From: Novosphingobium hassiacum
GTDB lineage: Bacteria; Pseudomonadota; Alphaproteobacteria; Sphingomonadales; Sphingomonadaceae
DNA: 64,000 bases
Direction of reading: 5' to 3'
Assembly: GCF_014196055.1 (NCBI RefSeq)
Contig: NZ_JACICY010000007.1
Location: forward strand, 206,493-270,492
In this document: positions 45,478 through 54,217 of the stretch, piece after piece
How the letters are laid out: each line of letters starts with the position of its first letter
Numbering within the stretch: position 1 is the stretch's first letter
Position numbers and translations under genes: made by a program
Notes under the pieces: model-generated
The model's database searches: none
Told to the model about the DNA's origin: nothing
What the model saw: only the letters and a program-made list of their open reading frames with translations

Positions 45478-46881
45478 TTGGCGACGACGCCATCCTATTC
45501 GGCACTGCAGTGGCTCGCGATCATCGAGCACGAACTGCTGTTGTTCGCCGCGATCTGGTTCGCGCTGGGCGCGATCGACGAACTGTTGATCGACGGGTTG
45601 TGGTTATGGCTGCGCGGGACGGGGCGCGCCCGGACGGAGCGCTTGACCACGGATTGTCGCGGCGAGCTTGCGGGAGTGGCAGCGGTGCTGGTGCCAGCGT
45701 GGCGCGAGTCCGCGGTGATCGGGGCGACGGTCGCGCATTGTCTGGAGAACTGGCCGCAGGCGCACTTGCGGGTCTACGTGGGGGTCTATCGCAATGACGA
45801 AGCGACACTGCGCGCGCTGACCGACATGACCAGCGATTCGCGGCTTCGGGTGGTCGTGCACGATCGCTGTGGGCCGACGACCAAGGCCGACTGCCTGAAC
45901 CGGCTCTATCGCGCAATGTGCCACGACGAAAGCCGCACGGGCGAGCGCATGCGCAGCCTGATCCTGCACGATGCCGAGGACATGGTGCATCCCGACGCGC
46001 TATGGCTGATGGACCGCGCGCTTGACGATGTGGATATGGTGCAACTGCCGGTCCGGCCCGAGCCGCTGGCTGACTCGCCGTGGATCGCGGGGCATTACTG
46101 TGATGAGTTCACCGAGGCTCATGCCAAGGACATGGTCGTGCGCAACTGGACCGGCGCGGGCATGCCGACCGCAGGGGTCGGGTGTGCGTTTTCGCGCGAC
46201 GCAATCGATCGGATATTGGCTCGGCGAGGCGGGACCGAGCCGTTCGCTGCGGAATGCCTGACCGAGGATTATGAGGCGGGTCTGTTGGTGAGCGAGACCG
46301 GGGGGCGCTCTCGCTTCCTCAGGGTTCGCGACCGGCACGGCAAGCTTGTCGCCACGCGCGAGTTTTTCCCGGGAACGCTAGCGACGGCGGTGCGCCAGAA
46401 GACGCGCTGGTTGCACGGCATCGCGTTTCAGGGCTGGGAACGGATGGGCTGGGGCGGAGGAGGGCGTGACTTGTGGATGCGTCTGCGCGACCGGCGCGGG
46501 CCGCTGGTCGCGCTGGTGCTGTTTGCAGCATATCTGCTGATCCTGATCTGGCCGGTTGTGCGGATCGCCGAACACTACGGCGCAGTCACCCCACTGGCGC
46601 CGGATTCGTTGGTGCAAACGCTGCTCGGTATCAACCTGGCGAGCTTCTGCTGGCGGCTGGCATTGCGGTTCATGTTCACCGCGCGCGAATACGGCAGGAT
46701 CGAAGGTTTGCGTGCGATCTTGCGCTTTCCGGTGGGCAACATCATTTCGATCATGGCGGGAAGGCGCGCGCTGATTGCGTATCTGCGCGTGCTTCTCGGT
46801 GGCAGGGTGCGGTGGGAACACACTCTGCATTTTGCCCATCCTGCCCGTCCGGCGCAGGCCACGGGGCTGGCGAGGGTGTAA
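45478..46881 (+). CDS. Membrane GT2 glycosyltransferase, NfrB-like (phage N4 receptor glycan synthase type)
   Basis: A 467-residue inner-membrane glycosyltransferase: a first hydrophobic segment (LLLFAAIWFALGAIDELLI), then a GT2 catalytic domain with HDAEDMVHPDAL as metal site, TEDYEAG as catalytic acid region and QKTRWLHGIAFQGW as QxxRW motif, then membrane segments (ALVLFAAYLLILIWPVV and later). This matches NfrB, which in Escherichia coli makes a secreted glycan used by phage N4 and is activated by cyclic-di-GMP; the C-terminal MshEN nucleotide-binding part of that protein is missing here. The start is a TTG with GGGGGCAGG before it. Confidence 0.75.
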   Translation: MATTPSYSALQWLAIIEHELLLFAAIWFALGAIDELLIDGLWLWLRGTGRARTERLTTDCRGELAGVAAVLVPAWRESAVIGATVAHCLENWPQAHLRVYVGVYRNDEATLRALTDMTSDSRLRVVVHDRCGPTTKADCLNRLYRAMCHDESRTGERMRSLILHDAEDMVHPDALWLMDRALDDVDMVQLPVRPEPLADSPWIAGHYCDEFTEAHAKDMVVRNWTGAGMPTAGVGCAFSRDAIDRILARRGGTEPFAAECLTEDYEAGLLVSETGGRSRFLRVRDRHGKLVATREFFPGTLATAVRQKTRWLHGIAFQGWERMGWGGGGRDLWMRLRDRRGPLVALVLFAAYLLILIWPVVRIAEHYGAVTPLAPDSLVQTLLGINLASFCWRLALRFMFTAREYGRIEGLRAILRFPVGNIISIMAGRRALIAYLRVLLGGRVRWEHTLHFAHPARPAQATGLARV

Positions 46882-47954
46882 TGGCGGGCCCCGCGTCTGC
46901 CCGGCGCGGACAACCGTTGATTGCGCTAAGCGCCGTTCTGCTGGGCTGGGCCGGGGTGCGCATGCTGATCTGGACACCGCTGTTCGAATCTGCGGGCGTG
47001 GCGAATGCGGCACGGGTTTCCGTGACCGGATCGCCCGCACATGAACCGGCTGGAAGACTTGATGTGGGCACCGCAGACATTGCGGTCGGCGGAGCGGCGG
47101 CGTTGAGCGCGATCGTGCGCGGGAAGCACGGCGCGTTCGGAAACGGGCGAGGCGGTTTTTCGCCTGCCAAGCAACGCGAGGCGTTGTTCGATCTGGCAAA
47201 GTTCACGTCGTTCGGATTGCCGTCTGGCAAGGCGAGAAGCCGTCAGCGGGGCACGTCGCTGATGGGGGCGCTGCCGGTTACGAACGCCGGGCGGTGGAGC
47301 GCCGATGGCTGGTTGCTGCTGCGGGGCCGCGGGGGCGATGCGGCGCAGGCACCGGGCGCGGCGTCCTATGGCGCCAGCCAGGCAGGCGCGGTGCTGCGCT
47401 ATCGGCTGGGCGATGGCGGCGGCGCCAGTCCTTATGCCTACATGCGCGCGTCCTATGCGGTCGATGCGCCGGGTCGGGACCGGGAGGCAGCGCTGGGACT
47501 GGGAATCCGCCCGGTCGTGAGCGTTCCGCTGCGCGCGCTGGTCGAGGTGCGGGCGCAGGATTCCGTTGCGGGTCCGGTGCGGGTGCGACCCGTCGTTTCC
47601 GTGGTCACGGAATTGCCGTGGCAGGACCTGCCGCTGGGGCTGCGGGGTGAAGTCTATGCACAGGCAGGCTATGCTGGCGGGCGCGAGGGCACTGCATTTT
47701 TCGATGCGCAGGCGCTGGTCGATCGCCCGGTGGCGGGTGTGGTCCCCAATGCGACCGAGTTACGTGTCGGTGCCGGCGTGTGGGCCGGGGGCCAGCGCGA
47801 CGCTGCGCGTATCGACATCGGGCCGCGGGTTACGCTCGGCATGGATCTGGGGGGGCAGGCGCGCGGACGCGTGGCGCTCGACTGGCGGTTTCGAGTGGGC
47901 GGGAATGCGCGGCCGGGTTCCGGCCCTGCCCTGACCGTGGCCTCGTCGTTCTGA
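46881..47954 (+). CDS. Hypothetical protein coupled to the NfrB-like gene, possibly NfrA C-terminal-like
   Basis: A 357-residue protein whose ATG overlaps the stop of the glycosyltransferase (TAATG), so the two are coupled. An N-terminal hydrophobic segment (PLIALSAVLLGWAGVRMLIW) may be a signal or anchor. From about residue 130 alternating strands of beta-barrel type dominate (AGRWSADGWLLLRGRG, SQAGAVLRYRLGDGGG, SYGASQAG) and the last residue is Phe, which suggests an outer-membrane barrel. By position and layout it would be the counterpart of the NfrA barrel, without the TPR part. I am not sure of the family. Confidence 0.65.
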   Translation: MAGPASARRGQPLIALSAVLLGWAGVRMLIWTPLFESAGVANAARVSVTGSPAHEPAGRLDVGTADIAVGGAAALSAIVRGKHGAFGNGRGGFSPAKQREALFDLAKFTSFGLPSGKARSRQRGTSLMGALPVTNAGRWSADGWLLLRGRGGDAAQAPGAASYGASQAGAVLRYRLGDGGGASPYAYMRASYAVDAPGRDREAALGLGIRPVVSVPLRALVEVRAQDSVAGPVRVRPVVSVVTELPWQDLPLGLRGEVYAQAGYAGGREGTAFFDAQALVDRPVAGVVPNATELRVGAGVWAGGQRDAARIDIGPRVTLGMDLGGQARGRVALDWRFRVGGNARPGSGPALTVASSF

Positions 47955-48029
47955 CCACACAGCTTTTTGCTTGCGATCGGCCTAGCGGGGTTGCTGGGCG
48001 GGGAAGCCGCGCCTAGCGTCGGCAGGGCA

Positions 48030-48944
48030 ATGGACGTCTATCTTCCCATCGCTAACCTTTCAGTGAACGGGCTGGTGATCGTCGGTCTCGGCGCGCTCAC
48101 GGGCCTGCTCTCGGGCATGTTCGGCGTCGGCGGCGGGTTCCTCACTACGCCGCTGCTGATCTTCTATGGCATTCCGCCGACGGTTGCCGCCGCCTCGGCC
48201 GCAAGCCAGGTGACGGGCGCCAGCGTTTCGGGCGCGTTTGCCCATGCCCGACGCAACGGCATCGACTACCATATCGGTGCCGTACTGGTGGCGGGCGGGG
48301 TGATCGGGACCGGGTTGGGATCGCTGCTGTTCAGGCTGCTGCAGGCGTGGGGCCAGATCGATACGGTGATCAACATCCTCTATGTCCTGCTGCTGGGCGG
48401 GATCGGCGGGTTGATGGCGCACGAGAGCCTGACCGCCTTGCGCGCCGAACGTACGGGCATACCGTTGCCAGCGCGCAAGCGGCGGCATCATCCGCTGGTG
48501 GCAAGCCTCCCGCTGCGTTGGCGGTTCTATCGTTCGGGCCTGTACATTTCGCCGCTGGCACCGCTGCTGCTGGGTATGATCACCGGCGTGCTGACGATGC
48601 TTATGGGCATCGGCGGCGGGTTCATCCTCGTGCCTGCCATGCTTTACATTCTGGGCATGGGCGTCAACGTGGTGGTCGGAACATCGCTGTTCCAGATCCT
48701 GTTCGTTACGATGACGACGACGATGATGCACGCGCTGACCACGCGCGCGGTGGACATCGTGCTGGCGGTGCTGCTGCTGATCGGATCGGTGACCGGCGCG
48801 CAAGTCGGCGCGCAGTTTGCGCAGAAAGCCAAGCCCGAGCACTTGCGCCTGATCCTGGCGGCGGTCGTGTTGCTGGTGGCGATGCGTATGGCGCTGGGGC
48901 TGGGGTATCGACCGGACGAAATATACACGGTGATCGGGCTATGA
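48030..48944 (+). CDS. TauE/SafE family anion permease
   Basis: A 304-residue inner-membrane protein with eight or so hydrophobic segments and the two family repeats: GALTGLLSGMFGVGGGFLTT near the start and GMITGVLTMLMGIGGGFIL in the second half. Members export sulfite, sulfoacetate or related anions. A His/Arg-rich cytoplasmic loop (LPARKRRHHPLVASLP) separates the halves. The open frame continues 21 codons upstream; the ATG at 48030 has GCAGGGC ahead. Its stop overlaps the next start. Confidence 0.93.
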   Translation: MDVYLPIANLSVNGLVIVGLGALTGLLSGMFGVGGGFLTTPLLIFYGIPPTVAAASAASQVTGASVSGAFAHARRNGIDYHIGAVLVAGGVIGTGLGSLLFRLLQAWGQIDTVINILYVLLLGGIGGLMAHESLTALRAERTGIPLPARKRRHHPLVASLPLRWRFYRSGLYISPLAPLLLGMITGVLTMLMGIGGGFILVPAMLYILGMGVNVVVGTSLFQILFVTMTTTMMHALTTRAVDIVLAVLLLIGSVTGAQVGAQFAQKAKPEHLRLILAAVVLLVAMRMALGLGYRPDEIYTVIGL

Positions 48945-49693
48945 TGCGGGTGTGGGCGCTGCTGGCGTGCATGTTGCTGCTGGGCGCGCGCGACCCGATT
49001 CTGGTGCCCGAGATTTCGCAGCATGAGGTGCAAGTCCGCCAAGGCTTTACCGGCGCGGACCTGTTGCTGTTCGGCGCGATCCTCAGTCCCGAAGGCAGTC
49101 GCGCTGCACAGGACTACGACATCGTGGTGGTGCTGGAGGGGCCGGTCCAGTCGATCGTATTGCGCGAGAAGCAGAAGATTGCCGGGATGTGGATCAATGC
49201 GGATTCGACCGAGTTCCGTTCCGCGCCGAGCTATTTCGCGGTATCATCGTCGCGGCCGATTGCCGATATCGTCGATGACAAGACTGCGGCGATCTACGAA
49301 CTGGGGCTCAAATGGCTGCAGCTTTCGCCGATCGGGGTGATCGAGCCGGCCGAACAGCAGCGCTTTTCGGCAGGGCTGGTCGATCTGATGCGTCGCGAGG
49401 GCCTGTACCGCGAGGATCAGGGCGGCGTGAAGATGAGCGGGCAGGTACTGTACCATGCGCGGATCGGACTTCCGTCGAGCGTCCAGACCGGCACCTATAC
49501 CGCCGAGACGTTTGCCATCCGCAACGGCAAGGTCGTCGCATCGGCAATAACCCGGGTGGACGTGACCAAGGAGGGGTTCGAGCGGTTCGTGGCGGTCGCG
49601 GCAGAAGACAACGGCTTGCTCTACGGCTTGTTCGCGGTGTTGGTCTCGGTCGGGATGGGCTGGATCGCGGGGCGTCTGTTCGCGCTTGTATGA
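48941..49693 (+). CDS. TIGR02186 family membrane protein, partner of TauE/SafE permease
   Basis: A 250-residue protein of unknown function with a signal-like N-terminus (MRVWALLACMLLLGAR), a long periplasmic domain (VRQGFTGADLLLFGAI, DIVVVLEGPVQSIVLREKQK) and a C-terminal transmembrane segment (GLFAVLVSVGMGWIAGRLFA). This family is known almost only beside a TauE/SafE permease, as here, where the starts and stops overlap. Presumably it assists anion export. Confidence 0.85.
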   Translation: MMRVWALLACMLLLGARDPILVPEISQHEVQVRQGFTGADLLLFGAILSPEGSRAAQDYDIVVVLEGPVQSIVLREKQKIAGMWINADSTEFRSAPSYFAVSSSRPIADIVDDKTAAIYELGLKWLQLSPIGVIEPAEQQRFSAGLVDLMRREGLYREDQGGVKMSGQVLYHARIGLPSSVQTGTYTAETFAIRNGKVVASAITRVDVTKEGFERFVAVAAEDNGLLYGLFAVLVSVGMGWIAGRLFALV

Positions 49694-49730
49694 CCCTGGA
49701 TTAAAACAACAACACACAGATTTAGCGCAA

Positions 49731-49750
49731 ATTAACCTAGACCCGTTAAT
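49731..49750. promoter_or_regulatory. Perfect inverted repeat ATTAAC-N8-GTTAAT
   Basis: Located in the 96-base gap before the HerA-like gene, 40 bases ahead of its start. The halves contain TTAA like CtrA half sites, but the spacing is ten bases between the TTAA blocks rather than seven, so a CtrA site is not claimed. It could be an operator of a dimeric regulator or a weak hairpin. Confidence 0.35.
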
Positions 49751-49789
49751 CCCGGAAAGTCGCCAAACAGGCCGAGGGATTTGCGCGTG

Positions 49790-51502
49790 ATGTCCGACAT
49801 GGGGATGCAAGGGTTTGACAAGGGAACGCCAGCCGCCGCACCCGCTGAGCTATCTGCGCGCGCGCCCTTTGCGATGCCCGAGGCCACGATAGGTTCGGAC
49901 AATGCACGCAAGCCGATCGGGTTGGTGCGCGAGGTTGCAGGCTCGGGCTCGGCCATCCGGCTCGACCTGGCGCGGCTCGATGAATGCACGAGCGATCTCG
50001 ATCCGTCGGTGGCGCTGTCGGGCAAGGTGGGCAGCCAGATCAAGGTCCGCGTCGGCAATTCATGGCTGCTCGCGAGCGTGCGCAACCAGCGGCTGGATAC
50101 GTCGGTCGAGGGCGGGATCATCGCCGACATCGATTTTCTGGGCGAGGGCGAGGAAGAGCGCCTGACCGGTAAGATCTATGGCTTTCGCCGCGGCGTGACG
50201 CGCTATCCGGTTCCTGGCGCGCTGGTCTATCCCACGACGAGCAACGACTTGCGCCAGATCTATGCGAGCGACGGGCGCACCAACATATCGATCGGCACGG
50301 TATTTCCCACGCGCGACATTCGTGCGGGTCTCTATGTCGATGCCCTGCTGGGCAAGCACTTTGCGCTGTTGGGATCGACCGGCACCGGCAAATCGACCGC
50401 GGCGGCGCTGATCCTGCACCGGATCTGCGAGATGGCACCGTCAGGGCACATCGTGATGATCGATCCGCATGGTGAATACGCGAGCGCGTTCAAGCACACC
50501 GGGCAGTTGCTCGACGTATCGAACCTGCAGATGCCGTACTGGCTGATGAACTTCGAGGAGCACTGTGAGGTGTTCATCACCTCGGCGGGCACCGATCGCC
50601 AGGTCGATCTGGACATTCTGGCCAAGTGCCTGCTGGCCGCGCGGCAGAAGAACCGGCTGGCCGAGCAGATCGGCAAGATTACCGTCGATTCGCCGATTCC
50701 CTACCTGCTGTCGGACCTGCTCAACATCCTTTCGAACGAGATGGGGCGGCTCGACAAGGGCACCAACTCGATCCCATACATGCGGCTCAAGACCAAGATC
50801 GAGGAAGTGCGCGGTGATCCGCGCTTCCAGTTCATGTTCTCAGGCATGCTGGTCGGCGATACGATGGCCGAGTTCATTTCCAAGATTTTCCGCATGCCGG
50901 CCAACGGCAAGCCGATCTCGATCATCGACGTTTCGGGCGTGCCTTCGGAAATTACGTCGACCGTGGTGGCGGTGCTGAGTCGGCTGGTGTTCGACTACGC
51001 GATCTGGTCGCGCGACGAGGAAACGCGGCCAGTGCTGCTGGTCTGCGAAGAAGCGCACCGTTACGTGCCGAGCGAGAAGAACTCGGGCGGATCGTCGGTC
51101 GGGCGCATCTTGTCGCGCATCGCCAAGGAAGGGCGCAAGTACGGTGTTTCGCTCGGTCTGATCACGCAGCGCCCGTCCGATCTTGCCGAGGGCGTGCTGT
51201 CGCAGTGCGGCACGATCATCGCGATGCGCCTCAACAACGAGCGCGACCAGGCCTTCGTCAAGGCGGCGATGCCCGAAGGCGCGCGCGGTTTCGTCGATAC
51301 GATCCCGGCGCTGCGCAACCGCGAGTGCATCATCTCGGGCGAGGGCGTGTCGATCCCGATGCGTGTGTCGTTCGACGAACTGGAAGCGATGAAGCGCCCG
51401 GCCTCGAACGACCCTTCGTTCTACGAGCTGTGGAGCAAAGCGGGTGGCGAGGAGCAGGCGGTGGAGCGCACCGTGCAGCGTTGGCGCGCGCAGAGCCGCT
51501 AG
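49790..51502 (+). CDS. HerA-like DUF87 ATP-binding protein
   Basis: A 570-residue P-loop protein of the HerA/FtsK superfamily. An N-terminal HAS-barrel-like domain (about 35-170) precedes the motor domain with Walker A GSTGTGKST at residues 195-203, IDPHGEYAS, and Walker B LLVCEEAHRYVPS, and the sensor region GLITQRPSDLAEGVLSQC. Archaeal HerA acts with NurA in DNA end resection; the bacterial role is unclear and no nuclease partner is beside it. The ATG at 49790 was chosen over a GTG three bases and a TTG nine bases upstream. Confidence 0.88.
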   Translation: MSDMGMQGFDKGTPAAAPAELSARAPFAMPEATIGSDNARKPIGLVREVAGSGSAIRLDLARLDECTSDLDPSVALSGKVGSQIKVRVGNSWLLASVRNQRLDTSVEGGIIADIDFLGEGEEERLTGKIYGFRRGVTRYPVPGALVYPTTSNDLRQIYASDGRTNISIGTVFPTRDIRAGLYVDALLGKHFALLGSTGTGKSTAAALILHRICEMAPSGHIVMIDPHGEYASAFKHTGQLLDVSNLQMPYWLMNFEEHCEVFITSAGTDRQVDLDILAKCLLAARQKNRLAEQIGKITVDSPIPYLLSDLLNILSNEMGRLDKGTNSIPYMRLKTKIEEVRGDPRFQFMFSGMLVGDTMAEFISKIFRMPANGKPISIIDVSGVPSEITSTVVAVLSRLVFDYAIWSRDEETRPVLLVCEEAHRYVPSEKNSGGSSVGRILSRIAKEGRKYGVSLGLITQRPSDLAEGVLSQCGTIIAMRLNNERDQAFVKAAMPEGARGFVDTIPALRNRECIISGEGVSIPMRVSFDELEAMKRPASNDPSFYELWSKAGGEEQAVERTVQRWRAQSR

Positions 51503-51528
51503 AGCCAGATGTCATCTGACTCTAGAGC

Positions 51529-52974
51529 TTAAAGCGACGGCACCATGCGTCCGGCGGTGTCGCCATCGGCATGGGTTTCTTCCTCGCACTCGTCGTCAGG
51601 AACCGCGCGGGCCTGTTGCCGCCAGCCGGGCCTGCGGTAGGCGTAATAGGCCATGGCAACCGCGCAGGCCGAACTGACCGGGAACGCCAGCCACAGCGCG
51701 TCGGCACCGAGCACTGGATAGAACACGTAATAGAAGCCGAGGCGGATCGGATAGAGCACTGCCGTCAGGATGATCAGTGGTGCCCACACCACGCCGCCCG
51801 CGCGCATCGTTCCGAACAGCACGATCGTGACGCCGAACAGGATATAGCTCCAGCTGGCGAGGAACTGGATATGGCGTGCCTCGTCTACGGCGGGGCTTGT
51901 CGCTCCAAGGAACAGTTCGAGCGCGGGGCGGTCGAACAGCAGGATGATCGCACAGAGCGCGCCGGTTACGCTAAGGTTGAGCAGTACGCCCCAGCGGGTG
52001 ATCTTGCCCAGACGCTGTGACAGGCCTGCGCCGATCGCCTGCGCGGCCATCGCGCTGACCGCAGCGGAGATCGCCATCGCGGGCATCTGCAGGTAGGTCC
52101 ACAGCTGCAGCGCCGCACCGTAGGCTGCACTGACGATCAGACCTTCACGGTTGACGAGGCCGATGGCGACGATGCCACCAGCGGAGATGACCAGCATCTG
52201 CGCCCCCATAGGCAGGCCTTTGCGGACGATGTAATCAAGCTCGTCGCGACGCGGCCAGAGCCATTTGAGTTCGGCACCCTTGAGGCGCAGCGGCAGGTCC
52301 TTGATATAGACGTAAGCGACGAGGCCGACCATTGCGATGAAAGCGGCGATTGCGGTTGCGAGTGCGGCCCCAGCAATGCCGAGCGGAGGGATCGGGCCGT
52401 AGCCGCCGATCAGCAGGGGGTTGAGCCCGACGTCGAGCACCGAGGACAGGATCATGAACTTGAGCGGAGTCGAGGCATCGCCCCCGCCGCGCAAACCCAT
52501 GCCGAGGATGACCGTGACCATCGAGGCGGGCATGGCGATGAAGATCACGCGCAGGTAGGTCAGCGCATAGATGTAGGTCTCTCCGGGAGCGCCCATCGCC
52601 GTCAGCAGTTGCGGGGCGAACAGCCAGCCGAGCGTTCCGACCAGCAGTGAGAGCAGCACGCAGAACCCGATCGCCGTGCCGAACGTGCGGCGCGCGGCCT
52701 CGATGTTGCCCGCGCCGAACGACTGGCCGATCTTGACCGTGGCCGCCATGCCGAAGCCGAAGGCTGCCGAGAACACCAGGAACATGATGACGTTGGCGTT
52801 GGCCGTTGCCGCCAGTGCGCCTTCGCCGAGCATCCGGCCGACCCAGACCGAGTTGATCGAGCCGTTGAGCGACTGGAGAATGTTCGAGGCAAGCGTCGGC
52901 GCGCCGAACAGGACCAGCGTCTTGAGGATCGGGCCACTGATCAGGTCGCGGCCGCGGCCGGGAGGTGGTGCCAA
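51529..52974 (-). CDS. MATE family efflux transporter
   Basis: A 481-residue inner-membrane protein with twelve hydrophobic segments in two similar halves (NSVWVGRMLGEGALAATA in the first, YLQMPAMAISAAVSAMAAQ in the second). MATE pumps extrude cationic drugs or metabolites against protons or sodium. The start is a TTG eight bases after an AAGGA within the end of the DUF177 gene, so translation is coupled to it. The C-terminal tail is acidic. Confidence 0.9.
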   Translation of the reverse strand: MAPPPGRGRDLISGPILKTLVLFGAPTLASNILQSLNGSINSVWVGRMLGEGALAATANANVIMFLVFSAAFGFGMAATVKIGQSFGAGNIEAARRTFGTAIGFCVLLSLLVGTLGWLFAPQLLTAMGAPGETYIYALTYLRVIFIAMPASMVTVILGMGLRGGGDASTPLKFMILSSVLDVGLNPLLIGGYGPIPPLGIAGAALATAIAAFIAMVGLVAYVYIKDLPLRLKGAELKWLWPRRDELDYIVRKGLPMGAQMLVISAGGIVAIGLVNREGLIVSAAYGAALQLWTYLQMPAMAISAAVSAMAAQAIGAGLSQRLGKITRWGVLLNLSVTGALCAIILLFDRPALELFLGATSPAVDEARHIQFLASWSYILFGVTIVLFGTMRAGGVVWAPLIILTAVLYPIRLGFYYVFYPVLGADALWLAFPVSSACAVAMAYYAYRRPGWRQQARAVPDDECEEETHADGDTAGRMVPSL

Positions 52975-52978
52975 ACGA

Positions 52979-53491
52979 TCAGTCCTTCGTCTTCAGAGCG
53001 GAGAGAGCCGCGAACGGACCGGTAGCCACGTCGCCGCCAAGCTGATGTTCGGCGCGGGCGCGGTCCGCGTCGGGGCCTTCGGCGAACGGATCGATGGCCA
53101 GGGCCAGGGTCTGAGCGACGGCTTCACCCAGATCGAACGCGGTGCCCTCGTACTCGATCTCGTCGCAGGCATCGGCGGTGATCTCGATTTCTTCGTCCGG
53201 CTGGAAGGCCGTAGGGTGGACGAAACGAAGGTCGATAGGCTCGTCAATCGCGACGGGGAAATCCTCTCCCGAGATGGCGCAAGCCTGGACGATCCGTGCG
53301 GTCAGGCGGCCTCTTGCTTCGACGGTCGAGCCGTCGACGGCAAGCTGCAGTTCGGCTTTCATCGTATCAATTGCGCTGATCGAGAAGCGACCGGCAAGAC
53401 GGCGGCGCTCAACCTCGTCGGGTTCGAGCACGATCGGCTGGTCGTTGATCTGCCGCAGGTCGATCATCCGCGAAAATTCAGAAGCGCTCAT
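52979..53491 (-). CDS. DUF177/YceD family protein
   Basis: A 170-residue protein of the DUF177 family (YceD), thought to help 23S rRNA processing. The conserved core is ARIVQACAISGEDFPVAIDE, with the VxQxCxxxxEPF-like pattern, and there is an acidic patch DEEIEITADACDEIEY. In many bacteria this gene precedes rpmF; here it is coupled to the CBP3 gene by ATGA overlap, a pairing common in Alphaproteobacteria. Confidence 0.88.
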   Translation of the reverse strand: MSASEFSRMIDLRQINDQPIVLEPDEVERRRLAGRFSISAIDTMKAELQLAVDGSTVEARGRLTARIVQACAISGEDFPVAIDEPIDLRFVHPTAFQPDEEIEITADACDEIEYEGTAFDLGEAVAQTLALAIDPFAEGPDADRARAEHQLGGDVATGPFAALSALKTKD

Positions 53492-54006
53492 TTGCCGATC
53501 TCCGCGTCGAGAACGCGGAAAGCGGGCACGAGGTCCAGCCCGGCAGCAAAAGCGCGCGCGCGGCGTGTGATCAGCAATGGATCGGTGCCGTCCTGCAGGT
53601 TGACGTTGCGTCCGATCGCGGCGGCCATGGCGCTTTCGTCGCGCGTGGCGAGCGCGTCGCGATAGGCACCGAGCCTGCCGCCGAGCACGCTCATCAGCTC
53701 GCCGACTCGCTTGCCGACGACGACATCGCCGACGCCGCTTTCGCGCAACTGACCGTCCATATCCTCGACGAACAGTTCGGTCAGACGCACCGACGGCTCG
53801 ATCAGTTCGGCGTCGCGCTCCATCCGGATAAGCACGATCGACAGGATCAGCGTGATCATGTCGAAGCGGCCCGCGACGGTGTCGGCCACGCCGCAATCGC
53901 GATACCATTCCTTTTCGCGCGCGATCTCTACCGTGCGGTGCCATAGCGGACGGGCGACCGCGCGATCATCGGCCTTGCGTCCGAACAGTTTGCGCAAGAA
54001 GGACAT
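53488..54006 (-). CDS. Ubiquinol-cytochrome c chaperone (CBP3/UQCC1 family)
   Basis: A 172-residue helical protein, homologous to the chaperone needed for assembly of cytochrome b in the bc1 complex. Recognisable parts are YRDCGVADTVAGRFDMITLI, LTELFVEDMDGQLRESGVGDVVVG and ALATRDESAMAAAIGRNV. Short basic N-terminus (MSFLRKLFGRK). It is the first gene of the minus-strand set CBP3, DUF177, MATE. Confidence 0.92.
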   Translation of the reverse strand: MSFLRKLFGRKADDRAVARPLWHRTVEIAREKEWYRDCGVADTVAGRFDMITLILSIVLIRMERDAELIEPSVRLTELFVEDMDGQLRESGVGDVVVGKRVGELMSVLGGRLGAYRDALATRDESAMAAAIGRNVNLQDGTDPLLITRRARAFAAGLDLVPAFRVLDAEIGK

Positions 54007-54132
54007 CTGGTATTTCCTAACGTGAACCCCGTTCAGGGGCGATTAAATCAGTGCCGTCCAGCACGCGAACAGGCTGGCCCGATATGTCTCCCGCAAGGCG
54101 ACCGGGCTGGCGGCATTGCGGTAATCCATATT

Positions 54133-54147
54133 GGACCCTAAGGGTCC
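54133..54147. promoter_or_regulatory. Palindrome between CBP3 and bamE
   Basis: GGACCCT-A-AGGGTCC, a perfect 7+1+7 inverted repeat, in the 211-base divergent gap 54007-54217. It is flanked by ATAT on both sides. It could be an operator or a short RNA hairpin in the bamE leader (70 bases before its start). Confidence 0.4.
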
Positions 54148-54217
54148 GCCGATATAGGCTGTGCTTTCCCGATGCAAACGGGCATGAGTGCGCCTTGGAA
54201 TGAAGCGGAGTTTGTGA

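Noticed and set aside
45253..45531. Short open frames on both strands between dps and the NfrB-like gene
   Set aside because: No ribosome site, no codon-usage support and no recognisable features; the region is better explained as regulatory.
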